From Smittium culicis (taxonomy: Eukaryota; Kickxellomycota; Harpellomycetes; Harpellales; Legeriomycetaceae): a stretch of DNA of 15,685 nucleotides. Every line of letters begins with the position of its first letter. Position 1 is the stretch's first letter. The translations under genes and the position numbers were made by a program. Under the pieces are notes generated by a model. The model was not told where the DNA came from. It searched no databases and saw only the letters and a program-made list of their open reading frames with translations. The stretch spans positions 1 to 15,685 of the forward strand of contig LSSN01001733.1 in assembly GCA_001970855.1 (NCBI GenBank). Reading direction: 5' to 3'. Positions 1 through 7,550 of the stretch are shown in pieces.

Positions 1-1
1 T

Positions 2-478
2 TTATCTTTTAGCAATAGAATAGGAATAGGTTTTCAGAGAGCAAACGTATTTAACAATAGAGGCTCAAGAATGAATAAAGGAAAGATCGGTCGCATGATT
101 GACCATCTGTTCTATTGTGGAATAAAATCAAAACCAGTATTCGCGAAAATATTAAAATCGGTGGATTTATCTGATAAAAATCCTTTATTTGCTGAATGGA
201 ATATCCAGGAATTGAAGCCACAACCCAAAAATATCAAAATAAATACTTCAAAGCTTTTAAATCACAAAAAAAATATCATAAACAACAACAGATTTGCCGT
301 TCTAGCCAATATGAAAGATGGAATTGATGACCATGCAAAGAAAATGTATGGTAATATATGGAAAATGTGTGAAGAAAATGGATATCTTTCTTCAAAAAAA
401 TCCAAAAAATTTGGATTATTTTCCGATAAAACGATAAAATTGATAGAAAAACGGAGAAAACTGTTTTTAGGATATTAG
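2..478 (+). pseudogene. LINE copy 1: endonuclease C-terminus and linker (5' partial)
   Basis: The frame is already open at the left edge, so the ATG at 71 is internal and not a real start. The stretch GSR...GRMIDHLFYCG followed by DLSDKNPLFAEW matches the last strands of LINE endonucleases of the exonuclease-endonuclease-phosphatase fold, which nick the target DNA. In that family the final block is normally SDHxP, with His catalytic; here codon 176-178 gives Lys, so the nuclease should be dead. The rest is a basic linker (many Lys and Asn) leading towards the RT. A TAG at 476-478 ends this piece, and reading resumes in the same frame directly after it. Confidence 0.8.
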
Positions 479-2329
479 AAAGGGGAGTGCAATCTAGAAA
501 GATATAATACAGCAAAAAATGATGCAGTGGATTCAAGACATGAGGATTACAAGAAAAAATCTAATAGAGAGATAAAAAAGGCGTGTAAATTGTATTTGGA
601 AAACAATCCACGCTTTTTATGGAGGTGGTTGAAATACCAAGCAAAAAGATTTAACGCTTCGAGTATTGACGGGCCGATATTTGATAGGAACAGAAACATA
701 GTAACTGATGGGTTAGAGAAAGAAAAAGTTTGGGCTGATCACTTTGAAGATTTGGCTAAAAATGTATCGGGAAATAGTAAATGTGCAGATAAGTGGGGAG
801 AAATAGAACAAAGACATAATGAATACTATGAAGAATGTGACAAAAACATAACCTGGGACGATATTCGACAGGCCAAAAAAGCTACTCCGAATAACAAAGC
901 TCCAGGTATCGATGGAATACCAAGCGAATTATGGAAGTTAGTTCAAGAAGAAAAGAACCCAGAATCGTATTTGTCTAAGCTTCCAGTCGAGTTATTATTA
1001 AAAATGTGGAGCTCAGCGCATATATCAGAGATATTTAATACATGCATAATAGTCCCTATCGCTAAAAAAGGAGATCCGAGGGATACTAACAACTACAGAG
1101 GAATATCACTTATTCCTACTTTAGTCAAAATATTAGCCAAAATAGTGGCCCAAAAATTGAATTAACTAGACTTCAAATATAATTTGCTGGTAAAAGAGCG
1201 GGCTGGCTTTAGATCGAGAGAAGAATGTGTTTCACAAGCAACTGTACTATACGAAGTAGTTAGTCGCAGGAAAATAAAAGGAATACCGAGGTGGATAGGA
1301 TTCATTGACTTTGCTAAAGCATATGATAGAGTCCCACACGAGGCTCTATTAAGTAAACTTAAATCGCAGAAGATATGAGGGCAGTTGCACAGAGTAATAA
1401 GCGCTTTATATAAATCACCCAGAATTTGTGTGAGAGTCGGAAATTCTATATCAAGAAAATTTGAATATAGTAGAGGAGTTAGACAGGGCTGCCCAGCATC
1501 TCCAATGCTGTTCGATCTGTTTATTAACGATATTTTGGAAAATATAAAAGGAATAAATATACCAACAATAAACAAAAAAATCAAAGGATTATTGTTTGCA
1601 GATGACGCAGTTGTATTTGCTGATAGCTCATCAGAACTCCAAATAGCCTTTGAAAGAGTATCAGAATGGGCAGAAAAATGGGAGATGCAAGTTAATTCAT
1701 CAAAATGTGGAGTAATAAGAATAGGTCAATCAACAAAGATGATTTTTATGATGAAAAATGGAATAGTACCTCAAGTTAAAGAATATAAGTACCTCGGCAT
1801 AATGTTCAATGATAAATGGAATCATATCTCCGCAATTAAGAACAATGCCGAGGCTGCCCCAAGAGCAATAAGTGGAATGTACTATTTTTTGGAAAACAAT
1901 AAAACTCCTATAGCAATAAGAGCAACGCTCATTTGATCTGTAATTATCCCCATAGCAACATATGGAGGTGAGATATTTGGAATGAGCCAGTCACGTATCA
2001 ATAAGCTTCAAAAGGTTGTAGACCTAGCCTCAAGGCTAATAATTGGAGCTGGTAAAGCGGTAGCATTAACAAGATTAAGAGAAGAGTTAAAAATAAAAAC
2101 AGTCAACGCAAAAGCTTCGGTTTCAAGAGAAAGGGCATATTTTAAGTCGCACAATTCTAAGACATGGATAGCCAAACTAATAGAAAAACCAATGAAAGCT
2201 AAACTTAGCACATGGGTATCAGGTACAAGTAGATGGATCAAAAGATTCTGCAAGAAAGAAGAACCAAATGAAACACTAAAGGCATTGAAAACAAGAACTA
2301 TAAAAAATGACAAAAGCGTTATAATTTAA
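479..2329 (+). pseudogene. LINE copy 1: reverse transcriptase domain with in-frame stops
   Basis: RNA-directed DNA polymerase of the element. RT blocks are visible in order: NKAPGIDGIP (about 892-921), NYRGISLIP (about 1090-1118), AGFRSREECVSQ (about 1202-1240), motif A FIDFAKAYDRV with catalytic Asp at 1307-1309, motif B RGVRQGCPASPMLF (about 1474-1515), motif C FADD at 1595-1606, motif D-like WAEKWEMQVN, and YLG (about 1790). The three catalytic Asp residues are retained. In-frame stops sit at 1163 (TAA), 1376 (TGA), 1934 (TGA) and 2327 (TAA), splitting it into four open pieces in one frame. After the RT comes a basic region (about 1982-2329) that also occurs in copy 2. There the Arg codon AGA aligns with the TGA at 1934, showing what was lost. 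Confidence 0.92.
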
Positions 2330-2869
2330 TGGGTAAAATCTAGTAGAATTGGAGCTATTAGAAATGTAGCAGGTGTAGAGACAGTGTACCTTGAGTATTC
2401 TAAAGGAATACAGTTAATAATAAAAATAAGATTAGGATTATTTAAAACATGTCTGAAACTAGAAAAATCAAGACAATCAGATATGTTATACCTTAGAAAA
2501 TTTCCATTTTGAAACATTAATAAACCGGAATCAGTAGAGCATCTGATACTAGATTGTTCAAAATGGACTAATGAACGAAGAAAAAAATTGTGAGAATTTA
2601 TCCCGGACACCTAGAAACTATTGCCCGGTTCAACTGATAAACAGTTACTTGGAAAGCTCCTTGGAGGGGAGTTGATCTATAATGCAGTTGGGATTCGAAA
2701 GAATTTTAACAAACCTGCAGTCAAAGCGGTGTTAGAAACAGCATCGTTTCTGAGTGCAATCTTAACCACCCGCACTATTACTCTTAATGAGTTAATAGGA
2801 GCACCAACCTCCTGGACCCAAAGCCGCAATGGTATGGAGAAACTATTGGGTCGGGATGGAATTGGTTGA
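2330..2869 (+). pseudogene. LINE copy 1: C-terminal Cys/His region
   Basis: Same frame as the RT. It contains IRLG...LK...RQSD, then FPF-stop-N, ESVEH (His at 2540-2542), LILDC (Cys at 2555-2557) and SKW...ERR. This resembles the zinc-binding C-terminal motif common after LINE RTs (CPxC...H...C). The usual first Cys residues are here Lys-Phe and a TGA (2510-2512), so the zinc site is broken. Two more stops follow at 2591 (TGA) and 2612 (TAG). The last 82 codons (2621-2869) are open and end at TGA 2867-2869, which I take as the true terminus because the 3' UTR and poly(A) follow within 60 bases. The TTG at 2621 is only a computed start. Confidence 0.8.
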
Positions 2870-2916
2870 GAATAACCTTTAATATATATATTTTTACTTA
2901 TCTATTAATTATTTTC

Positions 2917-2940
2917 AATAAATTTCAAAAAAAAAAAAAA
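2917..2940 (+). terminator. LINE copy 1 polyadenylation signal and poly(A) tail
   Basis: AATAAA at 2917-2922 is followed within five bases by 14 consecutive A (2927-2940). This is the 3' signature of a reverse-transcribed LINE RNA and fixes the downstream boundary of copy 1. Confidence 0.85.
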
Positions 2941-2942
2941 GA

Positions 2943-3413
2943 AGGGATATTCCAACAGCAATGCGAATCGCCCTGGTTAGAACAGTTTTGATGCCTATAC
3001 TGTACTATGTAGGTGAAATATTTGGAATGTCGGCAACAAGAGCCCGAGCGTTTCAGAAGATAGCGGATGACGCTGCAAGGCTAGTAGCAGGTGTCGCAAG
3101 ATCAACAGCACTTCAGAGGCTTCGGAATGAGCTGAAGATTGAAGAAATAAACACGCGAGTCAGCGTCGCTAGAAAGCGCGTCCATACAAAATCGGCCGGC
3201 TCAAAAACATGGATCAGCGAAATGATCAATCAGCCGTTTAAGAATCGACTGGATACATGGGTTAGCGGAGCTATCCGCTGGAAAAAGCGGTTCCTTAAGG
3301 GAGCTGATAGCAAAACGACTGCCCAAGCTCATCGGGATAGGAAGATAAGAAATGATAACAGCAAAACAACACAGTGGGTTATGAGTAACAACATCGAGCT
3401 GACGTGCAACTAG
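2943..3413 (+). pseudogene. LINE copy 2: post-RT region, open fragment
   Basis: An open fragment (ATG at 2961, but open back into the A tail) ending at TAG 3411-3413. It covers the basic region after the RT: GEIFGMS, then a helical Arg/Ala-rich stretch, ELKIEEIN, GSKTWISEM, TWVSGAIRWKKRF and a charged tail ending QWV. It aligns with 1900-2340 of copy 1 without gaps over most of its length. No catalytic domain is present. Its third-position G/C use is visibly higher than in copy 1 and in the surrounding DNA, which suggests a different subfamily or less AT-biased decay. Confidence 0.8.
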
Positions 3414-3655
3414 ATGTTACTGGAACTGGAATATCCAAAATATGTGCGAGGAATTAGGCTGCTAGGTAAAATTTGCATGGGTACATTAATTGCTGTACAT
3501 AACATATTTATTATCATTTTCACTTTTTAAGACTACAAAACGAGTTCCTGATCTGAATTACTGCGAAGCGGAAACTATAGAGCACATGATACGATTCCAG
3601 AAATGGAATACGCAACGGAGAATCTATGTAGTGAATATTGAGATGAAAAATAATT
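3414..3655 (+). pseudogene. LINE copy 2: frameshifted C-terminal remnant
   Basis: After the TAG at 3411 the same frame continues briefly with LELEYPK..RGIRLLGKI, comparable to copy 1's VYLEYSKGIQLIIKI. Homology then resumes in another frame from 3541: YCEAETIEHMIRFQKW up to TAA at 3653-3655. It matches copy 1's ESVEHLILDCSKW, with the His kept. At least one indel therefore lies between about 3480 and 3540. This is a non-functional remnant. Confidence 0.65.
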
Positions 3656-3910
3656 AAAACTTTATCTGAAAAGCGTAGATATATGGTTTTTTTTAGTAGG
3701 ATCCTTGGTGGGAGGGTGGGCTCAAATATCTATTCATTTGATTCACAGGAGATGAGATAACGTGATAATTAAAATGTTGCTGAATACAGCGGAATTTCTC
3801 TGAAATTTTTTTTCCCGCAATATGAAGCTTTAGGATTTGGGAGGAACACCACTTCTCTTGATAAATTATATACTAGGTAGCGAGGATCTAGAAGTCGATA
3901 GGGGAATATG

Positions 3911-5617
3911 TTATTATTTTATATACCTTTTATAAAATCCTTTTAGTACCATAAAAAGTATTTAGTTAATTCTTTCCTATCAAATATTCTATATTTTGAT
4001 GGATTGTTGATTCATATATGATATTAATATCAATTTATATTTGAAGATTTTTCACAAAAATCTAATGATCCTAAGTCCTTATAATTAAATTATTTTTCCA
4101 GAAATTATTATACATATTTAGAGATTCAACCAACTTTTGTATTCTTTGAAGAAGTTTAAAAAAAAAGATATATTATGGCTTAAATTTGAAATGGATAGGT
4201 TGGAATAACTATTCAAATAAAAACATCAATGTTATCGGGCTAAATATGAATGAAAAACGTAATATTTTATTCGATACCTTTCCTTAAAATAATACATGCA
4301 CTATACATACATATATATATATTATAGCCATTTTCTCTTTAATTCTTAAATGTTTTGGCTATCTAGGTATTCATATGTTGGGTAAAACTTGTTATTTGTA
4401 TTTAGAAGGAATATATTTTAGTAAATTACGATTCTATATTGTATAATTTATATGTTTGAATATTTTTCATGTAAATAAATAGCTTGATTTGCATGAAAAA
4501 CATGATGGCTAATATTTTTATTTAAAAATATTTATATTCTTCGACGACTTAAAATATATTTCGTTGATAGTATTATAAAAGTCACATTTGAAAAATAAAA
4601 TGTGGTCAACAAAATTAAAAGCTTGCTTTGGTTTGATAAAATAATCAATTTGGTCATAGTATTTTTGACTAGTTATTAGGCTAGTTAATAGTTAATGGTT
4701 TTGGATTTTAAATTCTTTATTGTTCAAGTTTGTGAAACTAATCTTAAATATTTATAAGATGTTAATAATTTATCTTGAAGTATATTTTCTTAAAAGAATA
4801 TGTTATGATTATGATTTTTCTTCTGTTACATAATTTGTAGTATTTACAACTGTTTGAGTTATTGTTATTATCCTGCTACTATTACCGACCTAAATTTGAG
4901 TTTGGTATACCATTATTTTCATGTTTATTTAAAATTTTTATCCTGTATTTTATTGCTGAATTTTATGCTAAAAGTAGATCTAGAAATAGTATTTAGTTTA
5001 AATTTAGGTATTATCTGCTATAAGTACCTAGTTGATTTTTTATATCATAACTATTTATTACTTTTTTAGTTAAATTCTAAGTATATCTTTAGCGCTTATT
5101 AAATAAAAAAAGTCTCGATTTATTAACTAGGATGTTTTAGTTTATAAAACTAAAAACAGCTTTGTAAACACTATTTTAATAACTCCTAACTTATTATTAT
5201 GTAAAAAAAAAGGCTACCACTAAAAATAGCTCGTCATTCCAGTCATCAAATTTGCAGATAGGATTAACTAACATAGCTGCATTACTACTTCCTAGCATTA
5301 GTTTTATTCGTATTATTGCTTCAATAAAGTTGCTATGATATTGAAAGAGTACCCTTAATAATTAAATATAATGAGGAACATGAGTTTGTTCAGCTTTCTA
5401 TTTTCCCAACTTAAGTAAAATACAGTATACATCATGATAAGCTATGCTCCGAAAATGTAAACATAATTTTATATCTTAAATATACACAGGTCACTAGAGC
5501 GATTTTCTTAAGAAACACAAAAAATCTAAAAATATCCGCAAATAGTACTTTTGAGCTTTTAATACATACTCTCTATCTTGTTAATTTCCAAGCAGGGCAA
5601 ATTTTAGGTAAATTAGG
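3911..5617. other. AT-rich intergenic DNA, no gene seen
   Basis: About 1.7 kb of very AT-rich sequence with frequent stops in every frame, homopolymer runs and short TA repeats (for example 4308-4324). The only sizeable ORF (4854-5069, 71 codons) is Leu/Tyr/Phe-rich in a way expected of translated AT-rich DNA and has no recognisable motif. The only structured part I noticed is the inverted-repeat cluster listed separately. Confidence 0.6.
4463..4604. repeat. Cluster of three short AT-rich inverted repeats
   Basis: Three stem-loops in 142 bp: TTTTTCATG 4463-4471 with CATGAAAAA 4492-4500 (9 bp, 20-nt loop); AATATTTTT 4511-4519 with AAAAATATT 4524-4532 (9 bp, 4-nt loop); CACATTT 4583-4589 with AAATGTG 4598-4604 (7 bp, 8-nt loop). 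Each could arise by chance in such AT-rich DNA. The close spacing is the only reason to record them. Confidence 0.4.
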
Positions 5618-5813
5618 TTATCCCTGCCCCGCCCAGTGCTCCTTAAAAAATACAATTTATTGATTCGTTTATGATTTATAAATATATTTATTATTTGTTG
5701 CCAAAACAAAATAAAGCAAAATTTCTAAAGGTCTCGGAATTAAAGTATAATAGTCGAAAACAGTTGGCTATTTTGGTAGATCAAAAATAGTCCACTACTC
5801 GTGAAAGGGCTAA
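5618..5813. mobile_element. piggyBac-like miniature element (MITE), older copy
   Basis: A 188-bp unit, 5622-5809, starts CCCTGCCC and ends GTGAAAGGG. It is flanked by TTAT (5618-5621) and CTAA (5810-5813), each one change from TTAA. It is recognised by comparison with the better-preserved element at 11496-11686. The last 39 bp align without gaps (29 identical by hand count), including TTTTGGTAG 5771-5779 and TCAAAAA 5781-5787 at the same distance from the end, and the total lengths are 188 and 191 bp. The left end is more degenerate (CCCT, then a TTAAAA block about 25 bases in). It has no coding capacity, so any movement would depend on a transposase supplied elsewhere. Confidence 0.6.
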
Positions 5814-7370
5814 TAAACTCTCTGAGACAAAAAAAACTCGTTGGAATAGTTTGGATGCGAATTGAATATTTTTAATTTCATGATTAGAGACCCTTTAAAA
5901 ATTTAATAGTTTCGCAACAAGTATACACTAAGCGCTTATTCATTATATGTGATTAAAATAGGAATTTTTCATAACATAAAACTGAAATTAGTAACTTTAA
6001 AAGGATAAGAACATTAAAATTAGAAGAATATATTTATTTGAATCCTTACTCATTAAGAGAGTAAATAAGGTTTAATACCGCTTTTATAAGTCAAATACTT
6101 TTACCAGAAATGGATATACAAAACAATTACTGTGTTTGAAAAATAATACAAAGTTAGAAAGTTCTTTCTAGTTAATTATTAAGTATGATAAGTCTTAACA
6201 AGATTACTAAATTAGGTTAAAAAATTGTAAGAAAATATTCTTTAAAATTTTTTTCGTCATACATAACTTGGTTTTAATTTATTGCTATGATCGGTACTAA
6301 ATTTGAAATGCTAAAAGCTAGTCAAACGTAATAAGTAAAAGTAATTTGATTGCGAGACCCATAATAGTTAATTTTTCTTTTCAATATCGCCGCAATTGAA
6401 TTTGAAGGTTGAAAAATATATTAGCGAGTCAGAAAATTTAAAATAGTGAAATTCTTGCGAAATGGATAAATAAAAAAAATTAATTAAATTTAATTGCAAA
6501 ATATGAGATTATCAATTATACCACTTATAAAAATGAAGATGTCTTAGAAATCAGAGTATTAACTATAAAATTTTCTTTATAATAAACTTCATATTTGCTA
6601 TTAACATAAGTATTAAATTATTCGTGAATGTAGTTAGATATCAAAGTAAATAATGTGATATTTGCTAGTCATGAATTCAGTGCCTAGTCTTGAAGTCATC
6701 TTTAGATTAACGAGAACTAAGTACATATGATCATTGAAGACTATTATTTTCTCTATATTTTCCTCAATACTATACTTGTAAAGCTGAGTGGATACATGGA
6801 TGGGGATATAGTAAAGTAATTGTGCCGCTTTAAAGCAACCATCCGATTTGAAATACACTATGATAAATGCAGAAAAATAGTAATGGGTTAGCTATTTAAA
6901 AAATCACCGACTGATATAAACTAGAAATCTAAAATATACTGGTGGCACTTTATAGTTTGGCTTTTTATTTTTTTAGGGCAATCATTTTTTGTATAGTTAT
7001 GGTTTGAGTCAGGCTGCGCTAATTATAAAGAACGGAAATCAGAATTAAAATGTCTCAAAGATTTAATGTTGCTCATTTTTTTCCAAATATAGCGAGATCA
7101 GACTGTATTATTTCCTATTTAATTTTTGGATCTAGCTAGCGCCGAGCACTACACTTGATTCGCTGTGAATGGAAATAAAAAAATCAAGAGCGCTAATTGG
7201 GAAATTTTACGATGCACGCGAATGAAATAGTAATTTGAGCTGATATGATTCACGGGCAACAACAAATAAATCGACGGAAAAAAGTAGCTCTATGTAATTA
7301 GTTTTTTTTTTAGCGACTTATAAAACGCGCTTTTTTAGCCCCAATTTAGAGTGAGTCCACTTATTATCTG
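5814..7370. other. AT-rich intergenic DNA upstream of the HSF gene
   Basis: No credible gene. A 74-codon ORF on the minus strand (6634-6858) has no motif and no neighbouring exon. A 7-bp inverted repeat, TAGAAAG at 6155-6161 and CTTTCTA at 6164-6170, contains a GAAnnTTC unit, the core of a heat shock element. A patch at about 7080-7280 is less AT-rich than its surroundings, with several GCGC-type words, and may be the distal promoter of the next gene. I see no tRNA or other RNA gene. Confidence 0.55.
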
Positions 7371-7550
7371 CTTTTTTTCTGTACTTGGTTTACTATACTT
7401 CCATCTTTTTTATTACATTCCTATAAATACCGTTACCCTTCCCAATAATACCTCAATCTTCCACACATATTATTATTTAACTATTATATTTCTACTATCC
7501 TTGAGCATACAACTATAAATCACGAATCTCATATCTTTGATTCCTTCAAT
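7371..7550 (+). promoter_or_regulatory. Probable promoter and 5' leader of the HSF gene
   Basis: Directly upstream of the ATG at 7551 the plus strand becomes pyrimidine-rich (CT tracts at about 7373-7520), as in many fungal core promoters. TATAAATA lies at 7422-7429, 122 bp before the ATG, a plausible TATA box with transcription starting within the CT-rich stretch. I found no ATG between the TATA box and the chosen start. Confidence 0.55.

Larger units (their letters stand above)
1..2940 (+). mobile_element. APE-type non-LTR (LINE) retrotransposon, copy 1, 5' end outside window
   Basis: A LINE element that copies itself by target-primed reverse transcription. One reading frame runs from base 2 to the stop at 2867-2869 and shows, in order, the end of an apurinic-type endonuclease, a linker, a full reverse transcriptase core and a C-terminal Cys/His region. 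It is followed by a short AT-rich 3' UTR, AATAAA at 2917-2922 and a 14-A tail at 2927-2940. The 5' part lies left of the window. Eight in-frame stops (476 TAG, 1163 TAA, 1376 TGA, 1934 TGA, 2327 TAA, 2510 TGA, 2591 TGA, 2612 TAG; first base given) make it non-functional, yet the frame never shifts. Family placement beyond 'endonuclease plus RT plus poly(A)' (Tad-, jockey- or I-like) cannot be settled by eye. Confidence 0.93.
2941..3910 (+). mobile_element. Second LINE copy, lacking its 5' part, decayed 3' end
   Basis: Homology to the post-RT part of copy 1 begins within a base or two of copy 1's poly(A). RDIPTAMRIALVRTVLMP here aligns with the residues around the 1934 stop of copy 1. Shared landmarks follow: GEIFGMS, ALxRLRxELKI, SKTWI, TWVSG..RW.KRF. 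After 3413 the frame is broken, but homology continues: E-T-I-E-H and QKW..QRR at about 3541-3655, an LGG stretch near 3700, and a relative of copy 1's AVLETASFL at about 3768-3803. The right boundary near 3910 is approximate and rests on weak similarity. Either copy 1 inserted into this element, or this copy is a 5'-truncated insertion into copy 1's tail. Confidence 0.8.

Noticed and set aside
1376..2614. Reassigned stop codons (alternative nuclear code)
   Set aside because: Host genes end at TGA (HSF) and TAA (PMT), and the LINE stops stand for different amino acids, so no single reassignment fits.
2..2869. Repeat-induced point mutation (C to T) as the cause of the LINE stops
   Set aside because: Several stops are best explained by other changes: TGA at 2510 where Cys is expected, TGA at 1934 opposite AGA in copy 2, TAA at 1163 probably from an acidic codon. 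That is not a pure C-to-T pattern.
3479..3529. Intron-like GTACAT...TTTTTAAG segment in LINE copy 2
   Set aside because: Removing it makes the region shorter than the matching part of copy 1 (about 110 nt), so a small indel explains the frameshift better.
4854..5069. 71-codon plus-strand ORF
   Set aside because: Composition (Leu, Tyr, Phe, Ile) is that of translated AT-rich DNA; no motif, start context or adjoining exon.
5592..5627. GCAGGG/CCCTGC inverted repeat as an RNA hairpin
   Set aside because: Its right arm is the left end of the older miniature element; a 6-bp stem with a 24-nt loop is not convincing as an RNA.
6634..6858. 74-codon minus-strand ORF
   Set aside because: No recognisable domain, no nearby exons, and a length expected by chance in 4 kb of intergenic DNA.
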